Below, piece by piece: positions 9,701 through 16,996 of a stretch of DNA of 64,000 bases. Position 1 is the stretch's first letter; every line of letters begins with the position of its first letter. The stretch is from Rhodococcus sp. HM1 (GTDB taxonomy: Bacteria; Actinomycetota; Actinomycetes; Mycobacteriales; Mycobacteriaceae). A program made the translations under genes and the position numbers. The DNA is taken from NCBI RefSeq assembly GCF_023218075.1, contig NZ_JALPTB010000006.1, positions 96,440 through 160,439 on the forward strand, given 5' to 3'. Under the pieces are notes generated by a model. That model was not told where the DNA came from. It worked only from the letters and a program-made list of their open reading frames with translations, and did no database searches.

Positions 9701-10159
9701 GAACTCCATGTCCTCGGCAGCAGCGAGGAGCGCCTCGACGTCGGACGACGGCTCGGACGAGACAAGCACCGGCAGACCGGCCGCCTTGGCGGCGGCGATC
9801 GCGCGGGCCTTGTTGCCGGTCAGTTCCAGCACCTCGGCGGGCGGGCCGATGAAGGTGATGCCGGCTTCCGCGCAGGCTGCGGCGAGGTCCGGATTCTCGG
9901 ACAGGAATCCGTAGCCCGGGTAGATCGCGTCCACGCCCGCGGACTTCGCGGCCGAGACGATCTCTTCGACCGACAGGTAGGCGCGGACGGGATGTCCCTC
10001 GACACCGATCTGGTACGACTCGTCCGCCTTCAGCCGATGCAGCGACTTGCGGTCTTCGTAGGGAAACACCGCGACGGTCCCGGCACCCAGTTCGTAGGCG
10101 GCACGGAAGGCGCGGATCGCGATCTCGCCACGGTTGGCGACAAGCACTTTCGAGAACAT
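6758..10159 (-). CDS. pyc: Pyruvate carboxylase
   Basis: 1133 residues from ATG at 10159 (MFSKVLVANRGEIAIRAFRA). Carboxylates pyruvate to oxaloacetate using ATP and bicarbonate; cytoplasmic anaplerotic enzyme. Order of domains: biotin carboxylase with ATP-grasp motifs (KAVAGGGGRGMR, EMNPRIQVEHTVTEE), carboxyltransferase starting around residue 525 (DTTFRDAHQSLLATR, FEVPAE-type region replaced by IKDMAGLL and VHTHDTPGG), and the C-terminal biotinyl domain with the biotinylated Lys at about 1093 in EAMKMEA. Single-chain form of normal length. A start 17 codons upstream is possible but the MFSKVLVANRG start is conserved in the family. The promoter upstream carries an inverted repeat (10205-10233). 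Confidence 0.97.
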   Translation of the reverse strand: MFSKVLVANRGEIAIRAFRAAYELGAGTVAVFPYEDRKSLHRLKADESYQIGVEGHPVRAYLSVEEIVSAAKSAGVDAIYPGYGFLSENPDLAAACAEAGITFIGPPAEVLELTGNKARAIAAAKAAGLPVLVSSEPSSDVEALLAAAEDMEFPVFVKAVAGGGGRGMRRVAERAQLREAIEAASREADAAFGDPTVFLEQAVVDPRHIEVQILADKHGNVMHLFERDCSVQRRHQKVVELAPAPNLPEELRQKICADAVAFAKEIGYECAGTVEFLLDKQGRHVFIEMNPRIQVEHTVTEEITDVDLVQAQMRIASGESLSDLGLSQDTVTIRGAALQCRITTEDPANGFRPDTGRITGYRTPGGAGIRLDGGTSVGAEVSAHFDSMLVKLTCRGRNLEAAVARARRAVAEFRIRGVATNIPFLQAVLDDPDFRAGNVTTSFIEERPQLLTLRSSADRGTKILRYLADVTVNKPHGQRPTTVYPHDKLPAIDLTAAPQAGSRQRLLELGPEGFARALREQKALGVTDTTFRDAHQSLLATRVRSKDLLTVAGHVARMTPELLSIEAWGGATYDVALRFLHEDPWERLAALREAIPNINLQMLLRGRNTVGYTPYPEAVTRAFVQEAASTGIDIFRIFDALNNVDQMRPAIDAVRETGTTIAEVALSYTGDLSNPNETLYTLDYYLKLAEQIVEAGAHVLAIKDMAGLLRAPAAATLVSALRSNFDLPVHVHTHDTPGGQLATYLAAWQAGADAVDGASAALAGTTSQPALSAIVAAAANSEYDTGLDLQAVCDLEPYWEALRKVYAPFESGLPAPTGRVYTHEIPGGQLSNLRQQAIALGLGDRFEDVEAAYAGADRLLGRLIKVTPSSKVVGDLALHLVGAGVSVDDFAADPGRFDIPDSVVGFLRGELGTPAGGWPEPFRSKALAGRGEPKAEAQLAPEDEKALGGSSLERRSTLNRLLFPAPTREFEEHRDAYGDTSELSANQFFYGLRQGEEHRVKLDKGVELLIGLEAISDADERGFRTVMCILNGQLRPVSVRDRSIASEVPAAEKADRSNPGHVAAPFAGTVTLVVGEGDKVAAGDTVATIEAMKMEAAITAPRGGQITRLAIGGVQQVEGGDLLVVVSTEESAE

Positions 10160-10204
10160 TGGACGAACGTACCCTGCCGCAACATGCCGATTTTCACCCC
10201 CGTC

Positions 10205-10236
10205 CCACATTCTGGGATGTGGAACGAATGTGGCAA
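10205..10236 (-). promoter_or_regulatory. pyc promoter with overlapping inverted repeat
   Basis: On the minus strand TTGCCA (10236-10231), 16 bases, CAGAAT (10214-10209) form a plausible sigma-A type promoter 50 bases upstream of pyc. Overlapping it on the plus strand are CCACAT (10205-10210), ATGTGG (10217-10222) and a second ATGTGG (10228-10233): an inverted repeat with a 6-base centre plus a third half-site exactly 11 bases on, one helical turn. A repressor or activator site is inferred; the binding protein is unknown. The remainder of 10160-10374 shows no gene. Confidence 0.45.
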
Positions 10237-10374
10237 GACTGAAACGATGCAGTTCCGCGTACCGGTAACCCGCAGGTAATACGGAAGGTGCTCTCGTTTT
10301 TACCTCACAGCCGGATCACGCCTGCTGTGCGCGGAACGTTACCTCGTCCGCAGGTGTTCCGCCGGGCGCGCGGC

Positions 10375-12714
10375 TCAGGATTTCTCGAGGTATTCGACCC
10401 GCGTGCTGTCCAGGGCCGCGGTGACCATCCGCGCGAGTCCGGGATGCTCGTCCAGGCCCGGATCCTCGTCGGTGACCGCACGCGCGAACGCCTGCGCGGC
10501 GGCGATGACTTCCACGTCGTCGACGAGCGAGAGCAGCCGCAGCGTCGACGCCGTGCCGGACTGCGCGACCCCGAGCACGTCGCCCTCGCGCCGTTGCTGC
10601 AGGTCGAGTTGTGCCAGCGCGAACCCGTCGGTGGTGCCGGCCACCGCGTCGAGCCGCATCATCGCCTGCGACCCCGGGCGGCTGTCGGTGACGAGCAGGC
10701 ACAGCCCCTGATGCCCGCCTCGCCCCACGCGACCGCGCAGCTGATGCAGCTGGCTGACCCCGAACCGGTCGGCGTCGACGATCACCATCACCGTCGCGTT
10801 GGGCACGTCCACACCGACCTCGACGACGGTCGTGCACACCAGCACGTCGATCTTCCCGGCGCCGAAGTCGCGCATCACCGCGTCCTTCTCGTCCGCGGGC
10901 AACCGGCCGTGCAGCAACCCGACGCGCAGGTGACTCAACGGGCCGGTGGACAGCTCCTCGTACTGCTGCAGCACCGACTTCGTGTCCGGCGGCTCGGCAC
11001 CGGCCCGCGCCCCCTTGCCGCCGCTTTTTCCACCACGACTCTTCGTACCGCGCGCAGGCTCCGCGTCCTCGAGAACGAAGAAATCGGCGTCGGCGTCCTC
11101 GTCCGCGTCCCCGTCCCCGATCCGGGAGCACACGACGTAGGCCTGCCGCCCCTCCGCGACCTCCTCGCCGATCCGCTCCCACGCGCGGTCGACCCAGCTC
11201 GGATGCACCTTCGCCGGCACGACCCGGCTCACGATCGGTGAGCGCCCGCGCGGCAGTTCCGTCAGGGTCGAGACCTCGAGGTCGCCGAGGACGGTCATCG
11301 CGATCGTCCGCGGAATCGGGGTCGCGGTCATCACCAGCACGTGCGGGCTCGCACCGTCACGGCCGCGGTTGCGCAGTGCGTCCCGCTGTTCGACCCCGAA
11401 GCGATGCTGTTCGTCGATGACGACGAGGCCCAGGTCGAAGAACTCCACGCCCTGCTGGATCAGGGCGTGGGTGCCGATGACGATGCCGGCGTCGCCGTTG
11501 ACGGTGTCGAGCAGCGCCTGGCGTTTGCGGGCCGCGGACATCGAGCCGGTCACCAGCGTCACCTTGGTCGCGAGTTCGTGGGCGCCGAGCTCACCGGCGG
11601 CGGCCAGGTCCCCGAGCATCGAGGTCAGCGACCGGGCGTGCTGCGCGGCGAGCACCTCCGTCGGCGCGAGCAGTGCGCACTGGTGTCCGGAGTCGACGAC
11701 CTGCAGCATCGCCCGCAACGCCACGATGGTCTTGCCGGAACCGACCTCGCCCTGCAGCAGCCGGTTCATCGGGTGCGCCACCGACAGGTCGGCGGCGATC
11801 TCGCCGGCGACGGCGAGCTGACCGGCGGTCAGTTCGAAGGGCAGGCGCCGGTCGAATTCGGCGGCGATGCCGTCGTCGCGGGGCGCGCAGACCGGCGCGG
11901 TGCGCACGGCCACGTCGTGCCGGCGGCGCGCGAGCACCAGTTGCAGAGCGGTGGCCTCGTCGAAACGCAACCGGGTCCGTGCGGCGGTCACCTGCTCCTT
12001 CGTGTCGGGCAGATGAATGGTGCGCAGCGCCTCGTCCAGGCCGACCAGGCCGTGCTCGCGGCGCACCCAGTCCGGCAGCGGGTCGTCGACGACCTCGAGT
12101 TGGTCGAGGATCTGCCGCACGCAGCGCATCACCGTCCACGACTCGACGTCCCGGGTCGCCGGGTACATCGGGATCAGCGCCCGGTCGAAGATCGACATGT
12201 CGATGCCGTCGCTGCCCTGCGCGCTGCGGGCCATCCCCGCCAGCGCGCCCGCCCCGCGGACCCGGGTCGGCGCGGGTGTCGCTCCCCCGACCTCCGCGTC
12301 GCGCGGCTCGGGAAGGATGACGTAGCTCGGATGGGCGAGGCTCCACTTGTCCCGGAAGTACTTCACGGTGCCGGAGAACATGCCGCGCACGCCGGGCTTG
12401 ATGTTGTATTTGACCTTGTGCGGGTTGAAGAACGTCACGTCGATCTTCTGCCGGTCCGAAACCAGCACCACCGCGAGCCGCGTCCCGGGCCGGCTCTTCA
12501 TCCGCACCTCGTCGGCCTTCTCGACCCGCGCGATGATCGTGACGTGCTGGCCTTCCTCCGGCTGCGCGTCGCCGAGTTCGGCGCCCTGGGTCGCGTAGCG
12601 GTGTGGGTAGTGGCGCAGCAAATCCTCGACGGTGGACATGCCGAACGCGTCGAACAGGGCGTCGGCGGTCTTGCGTCCGAGAAGATGATCGAGTCGGTCC
12701 GCGAGTGTCGCCAC
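10375..12714 (-). CDS. recG: ATP-dependent DNA helicase RecG
   Basis: 779 residues. Branch-migrating helicase for stalled forks and Holliday junctions. N-terminal wedge/OB domain (VEDLLRHYPHRYATQG; GQHVTIIARVEKADEV), then the motor: Walker A GEVGSGKTIVAL, DEQH box VVIDEQHRFGVEQR, motif III TATPIPRTIAM, motif VI LRGRVGRGGHQGLCL, and the RecG C-terminal LAQLDLQQRREGDVLG. Odd: between motifs IV and V, roughly residues 540-600, there is an acidic then Gly/Lys/Arg-rich insertion (DADEDADADFF; SRGGKSGGKGARAG), making the protein about 40-80 residues longer than the enterobacterial form. Similar insertions are known in actinobacterial RecG. The next gene upstream encodes a DAK2 protein, as in mycobacteria. 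Confidence 0.96.
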   Translation of the reverse strand: MATLADRLDHLLGRKTADALFDAFGMSTVEDLLRHYPHRYATQGAELGDAQPEEGQHVTIIARVEKADEVRMKSRPGTRLAVVLVSDRQKIDVTFFNPHKVKYNIKPGVRGMFSGTVKYFRDKWSLAHPSYVILPEPRDAEVGGATPAPTRVRGAGALAGMARSAQGSDGIDMSIFDRALIPMYPATRDVESWTVMRCVRQILDQLEVVDDPLPDWVRREHGLVGLDEALRTIHLPDTKEQVTAARTRLRFDEATALQLVLARRRHDVAVRTAPVCAPRDDGIAAEFDRRLPFELTAGQLAVAGEIAADLSVAHPMNRLLQGEVGSGKTIVALRAMLQVVDSGHQCALLAPTEVLAAQHARSLTSMLGDLAAAGELGAHELATKVTLVTGSMSAARKRQALLDTVNGDAGIVIGTHALIQQGVEFFDLGLVVIDEQHRFGVEQRDALRNRGRDGASPHVLVMTATPIPRTIAMTVLGDLEVSTLTELPRGRSPIVSRVVPAKVHPSWVDRAWERIGEEVAEGRQAYVVCSRIGDGDADEDADADFFVLEDAEPARGTKSRGGKSGGKGARAGAEPPDTKSVLQQYEELSTGPLSHLRVGLLHGRLPADEKDAVMRDFGAGKIDVLVCTTVVEVGVDVPNATVMVIVDADRFGVSQLHQLRGRVGRGGHQGLCLLVTDSRPGSQAMMRLDAVAGTTDGFALAQLDLQQRREGDVLGVAQSGTASTLRLLSLVDDVEVIAAAQAFARAVTDEDPGLDEHPGLARMVTAALDSTRVEYLEKS

Positions 12715-12755
12715 TGCCGTCCTTTCGCCGTGTCCGCTTCTGCCCGGTTCGGCGT

Positions 12756-14414
12756 CTACTCGACGCCGAGTTGCAGCAGGTCGCTGCCCTGTCCCCCGTG
12801 ATACACCACGACCTCCACCTCGGGATGGTGCGCGTCGAGGTGGGCGGTCAGCTGTTCGGCGAGACCCTCGGGAGCACCGGACCCGACCAGCATCGTCACG
12901 AGTTCTCCACCCGCGGCGAGGACCTTGTCGAGGAGCGACGCGCCCGCTGCCACCAGATCATGCTCGATGACTACGACATCGTGGCCGGACAAACCGAGGC
13001 TGTCGCCGGGTTCGCACGTTCCCACCCAGGTCAGGGCGCGTTCCTGCGCGATGCGCAGCGAGCCCCAGCGGGTCGTCGCGGCGGCCTCGGTCATCGTGAA
13101 CGCGTCGTCGACCGAGTCCCGTCCGGCGTCGTGCACGGCGAGGGACGCGAGCCCCTGCACCATCGACCAGCTCGGCAGGAACATCACCGACCGATGGTCG
13201 TCGCGGGTCGCCGCCCCGACGGCGATGAGGTTCTGCTCGCTGAGCGCACCGTTGGGCAGCACCAGCACCTCGGGTGCGTCGACCGCGCGGATGGCGTCGA
13301 GCAACCCGGGGATGGTCATCGGGCGGTCGGCCCGGACGACGACGGCCCCTTCGGCCTCGAACAGCTCGGCGGCGCCGTCGCCCTCCACGACCGCGAGCAC
13401 GGCCCGGCCCGGCGAGGCCGGGGGCTCCCCGCGCCCATCGCAGTTGTCCCGGCTGCAGTTGTCCCGGCGCACCGCGTCGAGCGCGAAACAGGTGATCTCG
13501 ATGCGGTGGACGGTTCCCGCCGCCAGACCCGCCTCGACCGCCGCACCGGCGTCGCAGCAGTGCACGTGCACGGTCCAGGTGCCGGCGCCGTCGCCGACCA
13601 CCGCGACGGAGTCGCCGAGTGCGTCGAGCCGCGTCCGCAGCGTCGCCATCCGCTCGTCGTCGGTGTCGCCCACGAAGTACATGACCTCGTAGTCCTGCGC
13701 GGTGTCGTCGTCCGCGGCCGGGTCGTCCTGCCGGGAGGCGTCCGGGCGCGCGGCGGACCGCACCGGCGGAACGGGCCGGGTGGTGAGGGTGAGGCGGCGG
13801 TCGGGTCGCTCGCCGGTCACGACCTCGACGAACACGTCGAGCAGGATGAGCAGGCCGAGGCCACCGGCGTCGACGACGCCGTTCTCCGCGAGGACGTCGA
13901 GCTGCGTGACGGTGTGCTGCAGTGCGGCCGCGGCGGCGTCGGCGGCAGCGAGCGCCACGTCCGCGGGTGTCGCGTCGGCACCGAGCCGGGACGCGCCGGT
14001 CGCGGCGGCGTGCAGAACGCTCACGATGGTCCCGTCGGCGGGGCTGCTCAGCGCCCGCATCACCGCGGCGGCCGCGCGGTCCAGCGCGTGGGCGATCCCG
14101 GGCGCATCGAGCTGCTCCTGGGTCGCGGTGGCGTCGGCCATTCCGCGCAGGATCTGCGCGAGGATCACCCCGGAGTTGCCGCGGGCTCCGGTGAACGCGC
14201 CGCGCGCGAGGGCGTCGAGGACCCCGGCTGCCGTCTGCTGCGTACCGGACGCGCGGAGACCCTCTACCGCGGATCGCACGGTGATCAGCAGGTTCGTGCC
14301 GGTGTCACCGTCCGGGACGGGGAAGACGTTGAGGACGTTGATCTCGTCGTGGCGCTCCTCGATGGCCTTGAGCCCGAGCTCTGCCCAGCGGCGCAGCGCC
14401 TGTGCGTCCACCAC
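12756..14414 (-). CDS. DAK2-domain (DhaL/FakA-like) protein
   Basis: About 552 residues. The N-terminal DhaL domain carries the nucleotide/metal motif VFPVPDGDTGTN and the glycine-rich ARGARGNSGVILAQILRG, as in the ATP-binding domain of fatty-acid kinase FakA and YloV. The C-terminal half (from about residue 270) resembles the FakA C-terminal/DegV-like receptor module (LPNGALSEQNLIAVGA). In firmicutes FakA phosphorylates fatty acids held by FakB; in actinobacteria the role is unproven. Either of two adjacent GTG codons (14414 or 14411) can start it, just after a GGGGG ribosome site; an upstream TTG is unlikely. Pairing with recG and rpmB is conserved in mycobacteria. Confidence 0.85.
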   Translation of the reverse strand: MVDAQALRRWAELGLKAIEERHDEINVLNVFPVPDGDTGTNLLITVRSAVEGLRASGTQQTAAGVLDALARGAFTGARGNSGVILAQILRGMADATATQEQLDAPGIAHALDRAAAAVMRALSSPADGTIVSVLHAAATGASRLGADATPADVALAAADAAAAALQHTVTQLDVLAENGVVDAGGLGLLILLDVFVEVVTGERPDRRLTLTTRPVPPVRSAARPDASRQDDPAADDDTAQDYEVMYFVGDTDDERMATLRTRLDALGDSVAVVGDGAGTWTVHVHCCDAGAAVEAGLAAGTVHRIEITCFALDAVRRDNCSRDNCDGRGEPPASPGRAVLAVVEGDGAAELFEAEGAVVVRADRPMTIPGLLDAIRAVDAPEVLVLPNGALSEQNLIAVGAATRDDHRSVMFLPSWSMVQGLASLAVHDAGRDSVDDAFTMTEAAATTRWGSLRIAQERALTWVGTCEPGDSLGLSGHDVVVIEHDLVAAGASLLDKVLAAGGELVTMLVGSGAPEGLAEQLTAHLDAHHPEVEVVVYHGGQGSDLLQLGVE

Positions 14415-14506
14415 GTCCCCCGCTTCGAACAACTGTGGACACCTCTTCCGCAACCCGCCGATTTCCGATGCCGAAAGGGTAACCGTGCGGCCGGAAGGCG
14501 GCCGGT

Positions 14507-14536
14507 TTGGTCATCGGCTGCCGCATTCGCTACGCT
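14507..14536 (+). promoter_or_regulatory. rpmB promoter
   Basis: TTGGTC (14507-14512), 18 bases, TACGCT (14531-14536). The predicted transcript would begin near 14543 and leave an 80-base leader before rpmB, which has an AAGGAG ribosome site. It lies in the divergent gap between the DAK2 gene and rpmB. Confidence 0.45.
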
Positions 14537-14625
14537 TGCAGGGTTGCCTCGCACGGGCGACGACAGTTTCCCGTGTTCGCAGGACAAGAATGACAATATC
14601 CACTACATAACAAGGAGTTCGCGAC

Positions 14626-14817
14626 ATGGCTGCCGTCTGCGACGTATGCGCCAAGGGCCCCGGCTTCGGGAAGTCGGTCTCGCACTCGCACCGGCGTACC
14701 AATCGTCGCTGGAACCCGAACATCCAGAGCGTGCGTGCCCAGGTTGCCCCGGGCAACACCCGCAAGATCAACGTGTGCACCTCCTGCCTGAAGGCGGGCA
14801 AGGTCGTTCGCGGCTGA
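14626..14817 (+). CDS. rpmB: 50S ribosomal protein L28 (zinc-binding form)
   Basis: 63 residues ([20 protein letters not shown]). Short actinobacterial L28 with two CxxC pairs (CDVC near residue 5 and CTSC near residue 53), so this is the zinc-containing paralogue. AAGGAG lies upstream at good spacing and a strong terminator follows 17 bases after the stop, making it a monocistronic unit. Divergent from the DAK2 gene as in M. tuberculosis. Confidence 0.97.
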   Translation: MAAVCDVCAKGPGFGKSVSHSHRRTNRRWNPNIQSVRAQVAPGNTRKINVCTSCLKAGKVVRG

Positions 14818-14833
14818 TCGAGCCGAGACCACG

Positions 14834-14872
14834 AATACCCCCGGCGTCCGTCGCCGGGGGTATTTGCCGTTT
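14834..14872 (+). terminator. Intrinsic terminator after rpmB
   Basis: Perfect 13-bp stem AATACCCCCGGCG (14834-14846) and CGCCGGGGGTATT (14852-14864) with a 5-base loop, followed by TGCCGTTTTG. Confidence 0.85.
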
Positions 14873-14899
14873 TGTGAGGTTCGGCCCGGCGGCTAGTGT
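14872..14899 (+). promoter_or_regulatory. Promoter for a leaderless enoyl-CoA hydratase mRNA
   Basis: TTGTGA (14872-14877), 16 bases, TAGTGT (14894-14899), then exactly 7 bases to the GTG at 14907. The expected transcription start coincides with the start codon and there is no ribosome site, the layout of a leaderless mRNA. The -35 sits at the end of the rpmB terminator. Confidence 0.6.
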
Positions 14900-14906
14900 G
14901 CCGAAG

Positions 14907-15716
14907 GTGACCGAAACTTCTGTGACCGATACCTCCGCCTCGCACGTGAGCGTGACCGACGGAGTCCTGCGCATCGCCGTGGCGACCGCCGAGAACGGCA
15001 CCTCGCTGTCCCCCGCCGGAGTCGATCAGGGCACCGCCGCCCTGCGTGCCGCCGGACCCGAGGTCGGCGCCGTCCTGCTGGTGGGTGAAGGCGCCAACTT
15101 CTGCGCGGGTGGGAACGTGCGCGGATTCGCCGCCGCCGAGGACCGCAGCGCGCACGTCGCCGACATCGCCGGCCGATTCCACGAGTTCGTGCTGGCCCTC
15201 GACGCCGTGGGTGTGCCCGTCGTCGCGGCGGTGCACGGCTGGGCCGCCGGTGCCGGGATGAGCATCGTGCTGCACGCCGACATCGCGCTCGGCGGCCCCT
15301 CGACGAAGCTGCGCCCGGCGTACCCGTCGATCGGATACACGCCGGACGGCGGGATGTCCTGGACGCTGCCGCGGGTGGTCGGGGTCGCCCGGGCCCGCGA
15401 GATGATCCTCACGGACGCGGTGGTCGCCGCGGACGAGGCGGTGCGCCTCGGCCTGCTGAGCCGGCTCGTCGCCGACGACGAGGTCCAGAGCGAGGCGCTG
15501 CGCGTCGCCCGGACCCTCGCCAACGGCCCGACCGCGGCCTACGCCGGCATCCGCCGCCTGGTGGCGGACTCCCAGCACCGGACGCTCGCCGAACAGCTCG
15601 TCGCCGAACTCGCGTCGATCTCGGCGGCGGCGGTATCGCCGACGGGTCTCGAGGGTGCGGACGCGTTCGCCGAGAAGCGCCGCCCCGATTTCGCCTCGCT
15701 GAAGCAGAACCGCTGA
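14907..15716 (+). CDS. Enoyl-CoA hydratase/isomerase family protein
   Basis: 269 residues of the crotonase fold. Oxyanion-hole elements are visible: VGEGANFCAGGNVRGF (about 54-70) and VHGWAAGAGMSIVLHADIALGG (about 105-126). The usual first catalytic Glu position falls in YPSIGYTPDGGMSW, where Glu is replaced, so activity may be isomerase- or hydrolase-like rather than classical hydration; this is inference. Start: GTG at 14907 follows a TANNNT box by exactly 7 bases and matches a leaderless start; GTGs at 14898 and 14922 are alternatives. It stands between rpmB and ung, not in a beta-oxidation cluster. Confidence 0.85.
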   Translation: MTETSVTDTSASHVSVTDGVLRIAVATAENGTSLSPAGVDQGTAALRAAGPEVGAVLLVGEGANFCAGGNVRGFAAAEDRSAHVADIAGRFHEFVLALDAVGVPVVAAVHGWAAGAGMSIVLHADIALGGPSTKLRPAYPSIGYTPDGGMSWTLPRVVGVARAREMILTDAVVAADEAVRLGLLSRLVADDEVQSEALRVARTLANGPTAAYAGIRRLVADSQHRTLAEQLVAELASISAAAVSPTGLEGADAFAEKRRPDFASLKQNR

Positions 15717-15744
15717 AGCAGAACCGATCCGGCGCGGCCGGTGG

Positions 15745-16455
15745 TCAAGCCAGGCGCCAGTCCACCGGCCCGCCGCCCTGCTGTTCGAGGAGAGCGTTCG
15801 CGCGGCTGAACGGTCGCGAGCCGAAGAATCCGCGGGATGCGGACAGCGGTGACGGGTGCGCGGACTCGACGGTGGGCACGTTCCCGAGCATCGGCTTCAA
15901 GGTCGCCGCGTCACGGCCCCACAGGATCGCCACCAGCGGCGTGCCGCGCGCGACGAGCGCCCGGATCGCCTGCTCGGTGACGACCTCCCATCCCTTGCCG
16001 CGATGCGAGGCGGGCTGCCCCGGCTGCACGGTGAGCACCCTGTTGAGCAGCAGCACACCCTGCTCCGCCCAGGGCGTCAGGTCGCCGTTCGCCGGCACCG
16101 GCAGGCCCAGGTCCTCGGTGTATTCGCGGTAGATGTTGGCAAGGCTGCGCGGCACGGGCCGCACGTCGGGTGCGACGGAAAAGCTCAGGCCCACCGCATG
16201 ACCCGGCGTCGGGTAGGGGTCCTGTCCGACGATGAGCACCCGCACCCGGTCGAACGGCTGCGTGAAGGCGCGCAGCACTTTGCTGCCGGCCGGGAGGTAG
16301 CCGCGGCCGGCGGCGTTCTCCCGGCGCAGGAACTGCCCCATCGCCGCGATGTCGTCGGCGACGGGTGCCAGGGCCTGCGCCCAGCCGGCCTCGACGACCT
16401 CGGCGAGCGGTCGCGGCCCGGTCGGAGTGTCCGGATCGGCGAGTTGGTCCGTCAC
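15745..16455 (-). CDS. ung: Uracil-DNA glycosylase, family 1
   Basis: 236 residues. Excises uracil from DNA. The water-activating motif [18 protein letters not shown] (about 73-90), NIYREY, the [16 protein letters not shown] segment and the DNA-intercalating [13 protein letters not shown] motif (about 205-217) are intact. GTG start at 16455 follows AGGGGA, which overlaps the stop codon of the carbonic-anhydrase-like gene upstream, so the two are probably coupled. Confidence 0.97.
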   Translation of the reverse strand: MTDQLADPDTPTGPRPLAEVVEAGWAQALAPVADDIAAMGQFLRRENAAGRGYLPAGSKVLRAFTQPFDRVRVLIVGQDPYPTPGHAVGLSFSVAPDVRPVPRSLANIYREYTEDLGLPVPANGDLTPWAEQGVLLLNRVLTVQPGQPASHRGKGWEVVTEQAIRALVARGTPLVAILWGRDAATLKPMLGNVPTVESAHPSPLSASRGFFGSRPFSRANALLEQQGGGPVDWRLA

Positions 16456-16464
16456 GAATTTCCC

Positions 16465-16986
16465 CTAGTCGATGCGACGCAACGCGGTGCGGTAGTAGTC
16501 GGCGTTCGCCGCGTACATCTTCGCGTTCTCCTCGAAGCTGCCCTCGGGGAGCTCGAAGCCCTCCCGGACCTTGGCGGGCACGCCCATGGCCATGCGTCGT
16601 TCCGGCAGTTCGAACCGCGGCGGGACGAGCGCGCCCGCGGCGACCTGCGATCCGGCCCCGAGCGTCGCGCCGTTGAGCACGAGCGATCCGGAGCCGACGA
16701 GGCAACCGTCGCCGATGGTGGCGCTCTCGATGTGGGCGTTGTGGCCGACCACGCAGCGGGCGCCGATGATCGTCGACTGGATCGCCGTGGTGTGGATGAT
16801 CGTTCCGTCCTGGATGTTGGTGTACTCACCGACGGTGATGGAGCCGTAGTCGCCGCGCAGCACCGCCGTCGGCCACACCGAGGCGTGTGCACCGAGGGTG
16901 ACATTGCCGATCACCACGGCATCGGGGTGCACCCACGCATCGGGGTGGATATCGGGGACACGATCGCCGAGCGCATAGACAGCCAT
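16465..16986 (-). CDS. Gamma-carbonic-anhydrase-like hexapeptide-repeat protein
   Basis: 173 residues from ATG at 16986 (MAVYALGDRVPDIHPD). Left-handed beta-helix repeats run through VIGNVTLGAHASVWPTAVLRGD to the middle, with three histidines in the positions used for metal (IIHTTAI and VGHNAHIE). Family members (CaiE/YrdA/Cam-like) bind zinc or iron; many lack measurable carbonic anhydrase activity, so function is open. TAGGTT (16999-16994) lies exactly 7 bases before the ATG and overlaps the thiL stop codon, suggesting an extra leaderless promoter inside the thiL-ung run. Confidence 0.85.
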   Translation of the reverse strand: MAVYALGDRVPDIHPDAWVHPDAVVIGNVTLGAHASVWPTAVLRGDYGSITVGEYTNIQDGTIIHTTAIQSTIIGARCVVGHNAHIESATIGDGCLVGSGSLVLNGATLGAGSQVAAGALVPPRFELPERRMAMGVPAKVREGFELPEGSFEENAKMYAANADYYRTALRRID

Positions 16987-16996
16987 ACGCAGAAAC

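Noticed and set aside
6668..10279. Open frame of about 1200 codons on the plus strand across pyc
   Set aside because: It is the antisense of pyc in high-GC codons; the minus frame has all pyruvate carboxylase motifs.
10160..10374. Search for a tRNA or small RNA in the pyc-recG gap
   Set aside because: No cloverleaf or T-loop motif seen; a promoter with an inverted repeat accounts for the structure.
12603..14906. Upstream extension of the enoyl-CoA hydratase frame
   Set aside because: It overlaps the DAK2 gene in antisense and rpmB in another frame; the leaderless GTG at 14907 explains the start.
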